Source: Betaproteobacteria bacterium (GTDB lineage Bacteria; Pseudomonadota; Gammaproteobacteria; Burkholderiales; SG8-39). Taken from it: a stretch of 32,533 nt of DNA. Both the position numbers and the translations under genes were made by a program. Positions 23,843 through 32,533 of the stretch are shown one piece after another; within the stretch, counting starts at the first letter, position 1, and every line of letters starts with the position of its first letter. The notes beneath the pieces are model-generated. The model was given only the letters and a program-made list of their open reading frames with translations, was not told the origin of the DNA and searched no databases. Location of the stretch: assembly GCA_016189945.1 (NCBI GenBank), contig JACPRN010000180.1:1-32533 (forward strand), read 5' to 3'.

Positions 23843-25150
23843 ATGGTTGCAGCCAAGTACCCCAGCGAACCGCTCAAGCTGTGGAAGAAAGCGAAGGCGT
23901 TGCGCGAGCAGTACTACGTCAGCTACGCCAGAGCGCACGAAAAGGGCGGCATCCGCTGGGGCGGAGCCGGCTGGTCCTTCGATGCCATACCCACCGCCCT
24001 GGGCGACGACGTCTATCCGCTGACCGGAGAGCCGTACGCGGCGGGGATCTCCCACGATCACAAGTTCGCCAAGGAATGCATGGACGCCGCCGAAGCGGTG
24101 GGCTTCGCCCGCGACGCCTGCGCCTACATGCGCATCTACTGGGGCAGCATGCACCTCAACAAGTACATGCTCGGCGGCGAATTCCCCAAGCCCGCGTTCA
24201 ACTTCCAGACCCAGATCTGCTGCAGCCATTCCAAGTGGTATCAGCACGCCTCGCGCCACGAAGGGGTCCCCGAGTTCTACGTCGACGTCAACATCGGCCC
24301 CTACCGGGACATCGACGGCGATCGCCTGAACTATGTGGTGGCGCAGTTGCACGAGTCGATCGACTTCGTCGAAAAGGCGACCGGACGCAAGTGCGACGAC
24401 GAACTGCTGATTCGGGCGGTGAAAAACGAGATGCGCTCGACCTCGCTGTGGGCCGAGATCTGCAACCTGAACAAGGCCGTGCCCGCCCCGCTAGACGAGA
24501 AGACCATGTATTCGCTCTACGTGCTCGCGGTGCTGCACAAGTCCTCGCAGTGGTGCGCCGATTTCTACGCCGAATTGCGCGACGAGGTGGCAGACCGGGT
24601 GGCCCGCGGCATCGCGGCCGTGCCCACCGAGCGCTGCCGGATCATGTCCGACACCCAGCCGCCGTGGAGTTTCCTGAAGCTCTTTCGCTATCTGGAACTC
24701 TACGGAGCGGTGTCGATCGGATCGCTCTACACCTTCGGCCTGGAAGGCACCTGGGAGACCAAACCCGACGGAACCTGGGGACCGCGCACCACGCCCATGG
24801 ACAAGGGCATCGACATCACAACGCGCGAGGAGGCGCTGCGCCTGTACGCCGACTGGAACATGTCCAAGCCCCTGTGGCAGCACTTCTTCGACCCGGCGAT
24901 CAAGACCGAGATGATGAAGACCATCGTGCGCGAATGGAAGGTCGATGGCGTCATGATGCACTTGAACCGCGGCTGCGAGGGATTGTCCCTGGGCGTCATG
25001 CAGAACCGCCTCGGACTGGCCGCCGCAGGCATCCCGGTGATGACCTACGAGGGCAACATGGGCGATGAGCGCGAGTTCGACGAAGTGCGCACCCAGAACC
25101 GGGTGGATGCGTTCATGGAGCAATTGGGGCTGCGCAAGCTCGCTGCCTGA
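23843..25150 (+). CDS. bcrB: Benzoyl-CoA reductase subunit B / 2-hydroxyacyl-CoA dehydratase (HgdB/BcrB) family
   Basis: [30 protein letters not shown] and C-terminal [58 protein letters not shown] as in BcrB/BadE/BzdO-type subunits. Confidence 0.82.
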   Translation: MVAAKYPSEPLKLWKKAKALREQYYVSYARAHEKGGIRWGGAGWSFDAIPTALGDDVYPLTGEPYAAGISHDHKFAKECMDAAEAVGFARDACAYMRIYWGSMHLNKYMLGGEFPKPAFNFQTQICCSHSKWYQHASRHEGVPEFYVDVNIGPYRDIDGDRLNYVVAQLHESIDFVEKATGRKCDDELLIRAVKNEMRSTSLWAEICNLNKAVPAPLDEKTMYSLYVLAVLHKSSQWCADFYAELRDEVADRVARGIAAVPTERCRIMSDTQPPWSFLKLFRYLELYGAVSIGSLYTFGLEGTWETKPDGTWGPRTTPMDKGIDITTREEALRLYADWNMSKPLWQHFFDPAIKTEMMKTIVREWKVDGVMMHLNRGCEGLSLGVMQNRLGLAAAGIPVMTYEGNMGDEREFDEVRTQNRVDAFMEQLGLRKLAA

Positions 25151-25193
25151 GACGCGGCTGCGGCCGGTCCCCAGGTTCAAGCCGGGCAAGTCC

Positions 25194-25218
25194 GAAGCAG
25201 CAATGCTGCTTCTGCCTT
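25194..25218 (+). terminator. Candidate hairpin terminator between convergent bcrB and VOC gene
   Basis: GAAGCAGCA-A-TGCTGCTTC (9-bp perfect arms) followed by TGCCTTT; weak U-tract. Confidence 0.4.
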
Positions 25219-25255
25219 TCACCCAATCTCCCCGATCAGCGCTCCAACTCCGCCC

Positions 25256-26095
25256 TCACCCGAACACCATCGCCGCGCCGTGCGCTTCCGCGGCGCCCAC
25301 GGCAAGCGACCCGTCGGGCATGCGCGCCGGATGAAAGCCGCCGCCGCGCAGACGTTCTTCGGCCAAGGTCCGATCCGCGACGCGGATGAAGAGCGCCGCA
25401 ATGAGCGGCGCCTGCCGCGCCGACACCCAGACCCCGGGCAGGCGATTGGCGAGGCTCTTCCCCGAGACCACGGCAATCGATGCGTTGTCCGTATCGATCA
25501 AGCGACCTTCGGCGATATCGCGCGACGCGACATCGAATATCCGCTCATAGGCGGCGGCAGTAGCCGCGACCTCGGCGCTGATCACGGCCATGGCGGCAAG
25601 CGCCGTCGCCCCGCTCGCATGGGGCTGCCACTCGGGCCGCCATATCAACTCGGGCGTCAGGTGCTGGCACAGGAACAGCCGGCTGCAGGGAACGTGCGCC
25701 GCGCCGATGTCCAGGGTACGGAACCTCGCTTCGCGTCTGCCCTCGGGCAGCTCGACCGGCCGCGAGAAGTCGATCGGCTCGCTCGGATCGAGTCCGGCGG
25801 TCTGCAACTGGGCATGTGCCTTGCGCGCGTCGGCGGTCTTGAGCGCCACCGCCGCCAGCCCCTCGCCGCCGCGGGCGAGAAAATCGGAGATGAACGGCCG
25901 CGTTCTCGTCTCCGGCGGCAGCCACAGGAGCTCGAGATAGGTTTCGCCGAACATCACGCAGTGATTCTGCGAGCCGAGCGAATGAAAGCCACGCGGTGTC
26001 ACCGTGAAGCCCATGCGTGCAAACGTGTCGCGGGCGCAATCGAGATCGCGGACCGCGAAGACTACATGATCGATGCCTTGGATGTGTTTGCGCAT
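25256..26095 (-). CDS. VOC superfamily / glyoxalase-like domain protein; start at MRKHIQGIDHVVFAVRDLD
   Basis: IDHVVFAVRDLDCARDTFARMGFTVTPRGFHSLGSQNHCVMFGETYLELL: VOC N-terminal signature with metal-ligand-like H and E residues. Confidence 0.85.
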   Translation of the reverse strand: MRKHIQGIDHVVFAVRDLDCARDTFARMGFTVTPRGFHSLGSQNHCVMFGETYLELLWLPPETRTRPFISDFLARGGEGLAAVALKTADARKAHAQLQTAGLDPSEPIDFSRPVELPEGRREARFRTLDIGAAHVPCSRLFLCQHLTPELIWRPEWQPHASGATALAAMAVISAEVAATAAAYERIFDVASRDIAEGRLIDTDNASIAVVSGKSLANRLPGVWVSARQAPLIAALFIRVADRTLAEERLRGGGFHPARMPDGSLAVGAAEAHGAAMVFG

Positions 26096-26187
26096 GGGGC
26101 TTCCCGCTCCGGCCATTATATCGGGCAGCCAGCGCGCGACAGCAACGCGAGCGGTACCCGAGTGCGCCGCTGGGAAAAGACAGATCC

Positions 26188-26216
26188 TTGTCAGGCGCAG
26201 GCGGCTGCGGTAGATT
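26188..26216 (+). promoter_or_regulatory. Candidate sigma70 promoter for the SBP-Mo enzyme-UbiD-flavoprotein operon
   Basis: TTGTCA (26188-26193), exactly 17-bp spacer, TAGATT (26211-26216), 64 bp before the ATG at 26281. Confidence 0.5.
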
Positions 26217-26280
26217 GCAGGCAAAGAATAACAACTCCGGTCGACCTTTCCGGCTGTCCCTTGAGGAGGAGAATACTGGC

Positions 26281-27294
26281 ATGGACACAGAGTCTATCTG
26301 CGCGGCCGCCGCCGCGGGCGCACGCTCGCCCTTGAGACTATTCGCTGCAATGCTCGCCTGCGCCGCGCTCGCGGCGGCGAGCACGCCGGTGCACGGGCAA
26401 AACTTTCCGATCAAACCGATTCGGGTCATCGTGCCCGTGACTCCCAGCGGCGGCACGGACATGTTGGCCCGTCTCATCGCCGCCAAACTGCAGGAACGGC
26501 TCGGGCAGCCCGTCGTCGTGGAGAACAAGCCCGGCGCCGGCGGCATGATCGGGCACGACTACGTCGCCAAGAGCGCACCCGACGGCTATACGGTGATGGT
26601 AATGTCGAACGCCATTACCATGGTGCAATCGGTGTACAAGTCTCTGCCCTATGACGTCATGAGGGACTTCGCGCCGATCGGCATCGGGGCGACGGTGCCG
26701 GTCGTGGTGGTGGTGGCGAACAAGGTTCCGGTCAATACGATCAACGAGCTTGTGAGCTACGCCAAGGCAAATCCGGACAAATTGTCCTACGGGACGCCGG
26801 GCGTTGGCACGCCGCATCACTTGGCCACCGAATGGTTCATGCATATGACCGGCGGCAGAATGTTCCATGTACCGTACAAGGGCGCAGCGGGCATGCTGGC
26901 CAATCTTCTGACCGGCGAGGTGCATGTGGCGTTTGCCGCGTTTCCCTCGGCCGTACCGCACGTCCGCGCGGGCAAGATCCGGGCGATCGGCATCGCCGAG
27001 CGCGAGCGCCTTGCGCAGTTCAAGGAGCTGCCGACGGTAAAAGAGTCGCTGCCGGATTACGTGGTCAACATGTGGTTCGGCATGGTGGCACCGGCGGGCA
27101 CGCCGGACGCCGTCGTGAATCGGCTGTCCGAGGAGCAGCTTACGATTCTCAATCAGCCCGAAACGCGCGAGCGCCTCGCCGGCATGGGCTTTGACAGCAA
27201 TCCATCTTCGGCGGCCGAGATGCGCCGGATCATGGCGACCGAAATCGCGCGCTGGGGCACTGTGGCGAAGGCCGCCGGCATCGAGCCGAAATGA
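26281..27294 (+). CDS. Tripartite tricarboxylate transporter (Bug/TctC family) periplasmic solute-binding protein
   Basis: Signal peptide, then FPIKPIRVIVPVTPSGGTDMLARLIAAKLQERLGQPVVVENKPGAGGMIGHDYVAKSAPDGYTVMV; GAGGAGAA SD. Confidence 0.93.
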   Translation: MDTESICAAAAAGARSPLRLFAAMLACAALAAASTPVHGQNFPIKPIRVIVPVTPSGGTDMLARLIAAKLQERLGQPVVVENKPGAGGMIGHDYVAKSAPDGYTVMVMSNAITMVQSVYKSLPYDVMRDFAPIGIGATVPVVVVVANKVPVNTINELVSYAKANPDKLSYGTPGVGTPHHLATEWFMHMTGGRMFHVPYKGAAGMLANLLTGEVHVAFAAFPSAVPHVRAGKIRAIGIAERERLAQFKELPTVKESLPDYVVNMWFGMVAPAGTPDAVVNRLSEEQLTILNQPETRERLAGMGFDSNPSSAAEMRRIMATEIARWGTVAKAAGIEPK

Positions 27295-27332
27295 AGCGCG
27301 CGTTCTTTTTCACTATGAAAGGCTGACAAGAC

Positions 27333-29930
27333 ATGAACGACCTTAGCGCCAATATCACCGTCGAACAGGGGCAAGATGATGACTGGATCGCCAGCTCCTG
27401 TGCCCTGTGCTACAGCTCCTGTTCCATCCTCGCCCACCGCGTCGACGGGGTGGCGGTGAAAATCGAAGGCAACCCGGCAAGCGCGGTAGGAAAAGGGCGA
27501 CTGTGCGGCAAAGGCATCTCGGGAATCATGTCGCATTACGACCCCAAGCGGCTCACCAAGCCGCTTCGCCGCACCAATCCCAAGAAGGGCCTCGATGAGG
27601 ATCCGCGCTGGAAGGAAATCTCCTGGGATGAGGCGCTCGATGAAATCGCCGCGGTCCTGAAGCGAATTCGCGCCGAGGATCCGCGCAAGCTCGTGATGCA
27701 GCGCACGACCACTGTTTTCGCGCAGGGCACGGAGGTCTACAGTTTTGCCTCGGCCTTCGGCACGCCCAACATGTCCACCGCGGGCGCCGGAATCCATTGC
27801 GGAAACGGCGCGCACCGCATCGGTGGCATCATGCATTCGTCGTGGTCCATCGTCCCCGATTTCGAGTACTGCAATTACGCCCTGTATTTCGGCGCTTCCA
27901 AGGGCCACAGCGCCGGGCACGCCTCGGTATCGAACATGAAGTTCGTCGCCGATGCGCGCGTGCGGGGCATGAAGATGGTGGTGGTCGATCCGATGTGCAA
28001 CTTCGCCGCCGCCAAGGCAGCAGAATGGGTGCCGCTGCGCGTGGGCACCGACGGGGCGCTCGCCCTTTCGCTATGCAATGTGCTGCTCAACGAACTGGGG
28101 ATCTACGACGTTCCTTTCCTTCAGGCAAAGACCAACGGGCCCTATCTGATCGGCCCGGACAAGCTCTACGTGCGTGATGCCGAGACGGGCAAACCGCTCA
28201 TCTGGGATACCTCGGCCAACGCGGCCCGGGCCTACACCGATGCCAAGCCGGCCGACATGGCGCTCGAGGGCGACTTCGAAGCAAACGGCATCCGCTGCCA
28301 GCCGGCGTTCCAAAAGCTGAAAGACCATATCAAGAAGTTCACGCCGGAGTGGGGCGAGAAGATCACCACCGTGCCGGCAGCCAACATTCGCCGCATGGCC
28401 GGGGAGTTCGGCCGCGAGGCCCGCATCGGCAGCACCATCGTGATCGATGGCGTGACGCTGCCCTACCGCCCGGTGGCGGCGATCGCTTTCCGCGGACCGA
28501 ACGGTCACAAGAATTCCCTGTACAACTTTTTCGCCATCGACCTGTTGAATCAACTGGTGGGAGCTTCCGACGTGGTGGGCGGGTGTTTGGGGTTCAACCC
28601 GGCATTTGCGGGCATCCCGGAGACCGGCCGGATGCGCTACGTTCCCACTGCCGGGCCCGATGGCCTCATGAAGGTCGGAATCTGGCTGGGGGTTTTCCAC
28701 ACTCCCTATCCCATTCATGAGCCGAAGACGCCGCGGATGGCCGGCCTTCAGGACCTTTTCGTCATGGCGCAGTCCTCTCCGTTCATCACCGCCGCGGACC
28801 AGGACGAACTGTGGGACAAGTTCGAGTATCCCTATCGCCCGGAGGTGCTGATCAACCTGGGGGCGAACATGCTGATGAGCATTGCCAACCGCGAAACGGT
28901 GGCGCGCGCGGTGGCCAAGTACAAGTTCATCGTTTCCTTCGACCTGTTCGAGACCGAGAGCACCCGCTTTGCCGATATCGCGCTTCCTGATCTCGGCTAC
29001 CTGCAGCAGCTCAATTCACGCACCAGTTTTCCGTTCTTCTTCTGCAGCATGCCCGCCGGAATGGGAGACTGGTCCTGGACCATCCGCCAGCCGGTGCTCG
29101 CGCCCGTAGGCGAGCAGCGCGCATTCCAGGACGTGCTCTTCGAGCTCGCCGACCGCATCGGCATGCGCGCCGATTTGAACGCCGCGTTCAACGCCGTGAT
29201 GGACCTCGCCCCCGAGGTGCGACTGAAAGGCGATCGGCGTTACACGTGGGAGGAGATCTGCGACGCCGACCTGAAGGGCAATTTCGGCCCCGAGCGCGGC
29301 CTGGCCTGGTTCAAGGAACACGGCGTCATGAGCTGGGCGAAGAAACCCGAGGAAGTCTATTGGCGGCCTTTCGCCGACGTTCGCGTGCCGATCTACCTGG
29401 AGTATCTGCAAGAGCTGGGGGAGAAGACCGCGGCCATCGCCGAGCCGCGCGGGCTGCCGATCGCGCGCGAATACTTTGATCCGCTGCCCGATTTCCTGCC
29501 CTGTCCGTCGCACCAGTGCACTGCGCCCGGGTTCGACCTGTACGCTTTTTACTACCGCGACACGCTGCACACGAACAGCTTCACCATGGAAAACGCGTGG
29601 CTCGATGAAGCCGCACAGCTCGATCCGTACTCCTACGCCATCGCGATCAACGCGGAGACGGGGAGGAAAAAAGGGCTGCGGGACGGCGAGGTGATCTGGG
29701 TGGAAAACGAGAAGGGGCGCAAGGTTCGAGGCCGGGTGAAGCTCACCCAGGCGATTCATCCCGAGGGGCTTGGAATCGCCGGCTGTGCGGGCCACTGGTC
29801 CGAGGGCATGCCGGTCGCCAGGGGCAAGGGCGTGTTCTTCAACGAGCTGATAGAACTGGACCGCGAACACGCCAGCCCGATCAATCTCAACATGGACCTG
29901 TGCGCGCGGGTGAAGGTATACAAACCATAG
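27333..29930 (+). CDS. Molybdopterin-dependent oxidoreductase, DMSO-reductase family catalytic subunit, cytoplasmic (no Tat signal)
   Basis: N-terminal [4Fe-4S] motif CALCYSSC...C (Cx2Cx3Cx27C), candidate Mo-ligand loop AGAGIHCGNGAH, C-terminal molybdopterin dinucleotide binding region (HTNSFTMENAW...GLRDGEVIWVENEKGRKVRGRVKLT). Confidence 0.9.
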   Translation: MNDLSANITVEQGQDDDWIASSCALCYSSCSILAHRVDGVAVKIEGNPASAVGKGRLCGKGISGIMSHYDPKRLTKPLRRTNPKKGLDEDPRWKEISWDEALDEIAAVLKRIRAEDPRKLVMQRTTTVFAQGTEVYSFASAFGTPNMSTAGAGIHCGNGAHRIGGIMHSSWSIVPDFEYCNYALYFGASKGHSAGHASVSNMKFVADARVRGMKMVVVDPMCNFAAAKAAEWVPLRVGTDGALALSLCNVLLNELGIYDVPFLQAKTNGPYLIGPDKLYVRDAETGKPLIWDTSANAARAYTDAKPADMALEGDFEANGIRCQPAFQKLKDHIKKFTPEWGEKITTVPAANIRRMAGEFGREARIGSTIVIDGVTLPYRPVAAIAFRGPNGHKNSLYNFFAIDLLNQLVGASDVVGGCLGFNPAFAGIPETGRMRYVPTAGPDGLMKVGIWLGVFHTPYPIHEPKTPRMAGLQDLFVMAQSSPFITAADQDELWDKFEYPYRPEVLINLGANMLMSIANRETVARAVAKYKFIVSFDLFETESTRFADIALPDLGYLQQLNSRTSFPFFFCSMPAGMGDWSWTIRQPVLAPVGEQRAFQDVLFELADRIGMRADLNAAFNAVMDLAPEVRLKGDRRYTWEEICDADLKGNFGPERGLAWFKEHGVMSWAKKPEEVYWRPFADVRVPIYLEYLQELGEKTAAIAEPRGLPIAREYFDPLPDFLPCPSHQCTAPGFDLYAFYYRDTLHTNSFTMENAWLDEAAQLDPYSYAIAINAETGRKKGLRDGEVIWVENEKGRKVRGRVKLTQAIHPEGLGIAGCAGHWSEGMPVARGKGVFFNELIELDREHASPINLNMDLCARVKVYKP

Positions 29931-29980
29931 TTCGGTACGGTGGATGCAACCCTCCAGTATCGAGGACGCGATTCGGGGAG

Positions 29981-31392
29981 ATGATCTGCGCGATGAATCC
30001 GTGCCTGCATTCGTATATCGAACACCTCGAGCGGGACATGCCGACGCAGGTCATCAGGGTGGCGAAGGAGGTTTCGCCGCAGTTTGAAATACCGGCGATT
30101 CTGCACCAGATCGAATCCAGAAAGAAGCACCCGGTCCTCATTTTCGAAAAGGTGCGCAATCTCAACGGATCGCTCTCGGAGCTTCCGCTCGTGATCAACC
30201 TCTTCGGCGCGCGGGAGCGCTTGGCCGACGCGCTGGGGACGACGGTTCCAAGGCTCGCGCTCGATTACGTTGCCAAGGAAAGGCCGCTGGCGCCGGTCGT
30301 CGTCGACCGGACCCGGGCCAGGGTCAAGGAAGTTGTTCGCAGGGGGGCGCCGCCGACCTCTTCGAGCTGCCCATCCTGACCCATCACGAATTGGATCTGG
30401 GACCCTATCTCACCAGCCCGAGCGTCTGGATCAAGGATCCCGAGACGGGAATGACCAACTGCGCGATCCTTCGCGTCTACGTGGCGAGCCCGACGCGCCT
30501 GGTGGTGAGTTTCGTCCCCACCCGCCACACCCATCACTATTTTCAGAAGTACAAGGCGCAACAGCGCAACGTCCCGATCATTCTTGCGATCGGACATCAC
30601 CCGGCTTTCTATATCGGCGCGCAGACCAAGCTCCTGGTCGACGAGCCCGCGATCATCGGCGGATTCATCGGCGAGCCGCTCGAAGTAACACCGTCCGAGA
30701 CCTGGGGCAAGGAGATCATGGTTCCGGCACAGGCGGAGATCGTCGTTGAAGCGGAGATGTCCACCTCGGAACTTGAAATCGAAGCGCCCTTCGGCGAGTA
30801 CACGCGATATTACGGCCGTCAGGCACGCAAGCCGGCCGCCGAGGTAAAGGCCATCACGCGCAGGAGGGATGCCTTCTATCTGGATGTCATGCCCGGACAC
30901 GCGGACCATGTGCTTCTTGACGCCCCCATGGTTGAAGCCCATCTTTTCAACAGGATCAAGTCCGTGGTGCCTGGAGTCCTGGGGGTGCACATGCCCGTTT
31001 CGGGCACCGCGCGGCTGCACGCCTACGTCCAGATCAGGAAGTCGAACGACGGTGAGGCGAAGACCGTCATCGCGACCGCCCTCTGTTCGGACTACCACGT
31101 GAAGCACGTGATTGTCGTGGATGAAGATGTCGATATCTTCGACGACGAGCAAGTGCTCTGGGCGGTTGCGACCCGTTCCCAATGGGACAAGGATCTCGTG
31201 GTCATCCCCGGCATGATGGGCACGAGCCTCGATCCTTCTGCGAACGGGGTCGTGACCGCCAAGGGCGGAATCGACGCGACCAAGCCGCTCGACCCAGGGC
31301 GCTTTCCGCAAAGGATTCGAATTCCCGAAGCGGTGATGTCGCGAGTCAAACTCGAGGACTATCTTCCGTCGGACATGTTGCGGCAGGTCTGA
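29981..31392 (+). pseudogene. UbiD-family (prenylated-FMN) decarboxylase, interrupted by an apparent frameshift at the G6 run 30342-30347
   Basis: Two track ORFs join into one UbiD protein: (MICAMNPCLHSYIEHL...RARVKEVVRRG) frame 1 and (AADLFELPILTHHELDLGPYLTSPSVWIKD...LEIEAPFGEYTRYYG...GVLGVHMP...SDMLRQV) frame 2. One extra base at the G-run restores VVRRGGAADLFELP. Confidence 0.85.
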
Positions 31393-31435
31393 TCGAGCGC
31401 TTGTGGCGATCGCCGGCGGACTTCACGGAGACGGA

Positions 31436-32533
31436 ATGAACACCAATGCGTTCGATGTGATCGTGGTGGGATGCGGGGTGGCAGGACTCGCCGCCGCGGT
31501 TTCCGCAGCCGAACAGGGGGCGCGCGTGGCGCTTCTGGAGCGTGCGGTCCGCAGCGAGCGCGGAGGCCAGAGCCGCTATACCGAAGCCTACCTGCGCATG
31601 AAGAGCGAGCGCGAGGTGAGCGATGATTTCGAGACGCATCTCGCCGAAAACGGCGCCGGCTACGTCGATCCCGATCTGGTGGCAGAAACCGCGGGGCCGC
31701 GCGAGACGCAGTCGAACCTCGCAAGATCGCTCGATATCGCCGATCCGGCGGTGATCCATGCGCTCGCCCTGGGAGCGGGGCCCACGGTTGCGTGGCTGAA
31801 ACAACTCGGCGTGCGCTTCGACTTCCTCCCCACTGCGTACCTCACCAGATCGCAGCCGCGCCTGCTGCCGATCGGCGGCGGGCTTGCGATCCTCGATGCC
31901 TTGGCGGGGCGCGCCGAAAGCCTGGGCGTTGCATTCTTCTATGAAACCACCGCAAGCGGATTGCACCGCGACGCGGACGGGCGAGTGATCGGGCTTTCCG
32001 CCCGCAGCCGACAGGCGGGGGCCATGGAATTTGCCGGAAAGGTGGTGCTTGCCTCCGGAGGATTCGAAGGCAATAGCGAAATGCAGACGCGCTACCTCGG
32101 ACCCCGATCGGTGTACCTGCGGCCCATTTGCAAAGGCGGCTATTACAACCGCGGCGAAGGGATTCAGATGGCGCTCGACGCGGGAGCCGCGACCTGCGGG
32201 GATTTCGGCAGCTATCACGCCGAGCCGATCGATCCGCGCTCGGGCAAGGCCGAAGCGGCGGTCTTCCTCTTCCCCTACGGGATCCTCGTCAACAAGCAAG
32301 CTCGCCGGTTCACCGACGAAGCTCCGGGAACCGTGGATGCGTATTACGAGCGCGTCACGCGCCGCGTCTACGAACAGCCCGAAGGGCTGGCCTACGTCAT
32401 ACTCGACGCGAAGCATACCCGCATACCCAATTATCGCCTCGGCATCCGAACCGACAAGCCGCCGATTGCTGCCGATTCGGTGAGCGAGCTCGCGGCAAAG
32501 CTCTCCTTGCCTGCCGGGGTGCTCGCCGATACC
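31436..32533 (+). CDS. FAD-dependent oxidoreductase, fumarate reductase/tricarballylate dehydrogenase (TcuA)-like, truncated by window edge
   Basis: MNTNAFDVIVVGCGVAGLAAAVSAAEQGARVALLERA dinucleotide fold, SRYTEAYLRMKS, VVLASGGFEGN, RPICKGGYYNRGEGIQMALDAGA; open to window end, so absent from the ORF track. Confidence 0.87.
   Translation, partial: MNTNAFDVIVVGCGVAGLAAAVSAAEQGARVALLERAVRSERGGQSRYTEAYLRMKSEREVSDDFETHLAENGAGYVDPDLVAETAGPRETQSNLARSLDIADPAVIHALALGAGPTVAWLKQLGVRFDFLPTAYLTRSQPRLLPIGGGLAILDALAGRAESLGVAFFYETTASGLHRDADGRVIGLSARSRQAGAMEFAGKVVLASGGFEGNSEMQTRYLGPRSVYLRPICKGGYYNRGEGIQMALDAGAATCGDFGSYHAEPIDPRSGKAEAAVFLFPYGILVNKQARRFTDEAPGTVDAYYERVTRRVYEQPEGLAYVILDAKHTRIPNYRLGIRTDKPPIAADSVSELAAKLSLPAGVLADT

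Noticed and set aside
23821-25068. 415-aa alternate-frame plus ORF over bcrB
   Set aside because: R/H/P-rich out-of-frame shadow; the 23843-25150 frame has the conserved family motifs.
30342-30347. Programmed -1 ribosomal frameshift in ubiD
   Set aside because: The zero-frame codons AGG GGG GCG do not form a canonical X XXY YYZ slippery heptamer; transcriptional slippage, true mutation or sequence error are better explanations.

Overview
This window is GC-rich and looks betaproteobacterial, judging from gene content and order rather than any search. Positions 1-23.7 kb are a housekeeping backbone: gltB(partial)-aroB-aroK-pilQPONM on the minus strand; mrcA on plus; cyaY on minus; lptM-lysA and an RND MFP/pump pair on plus; an anti-sigma/ECF sigma pair and a cytochrome c4 on minus; engB and hemB on plus. 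Positions 23.8-32.5 kb are an accessory catabolic segment. It holds a benzoyl-CoA reductase subunit B (BcrB/HgdB family) behind a perfect TetR-type palindrome, a VOC/glyoxalase-like protein on minus, a Bug/TctC solute-binding protein, a cytoplasmic single-subunit molybdopterin oxidoreductase, a UbiD-family decarboxylase split by a frameshift at a G6 run, and a partial FAD-dependent (TcuA/FrdA-like) oxidoreductase. The strongest unexplained signals are: (a) a compact tiling of consecutive hairpins between engB and hemB, with terminator polarity on the minus strand and an anti-Shine-Dalgarno loop, i.e. a candidate antisense-oriented sRNA, with a competing plus-strand leader-peptide reading; (b) a 51-nt near-perfect inverted repeat between cyaY and lptM-lysA; (c) the bcrB / Mo-enzyme / UbiD / flavoprotein cluster lacking its expected partner subunits. 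Many long ORFs in the supplied track are antisense artefacts of high GC. No CRISPR array, rRNA, intact tRNA or transposase was recognised.
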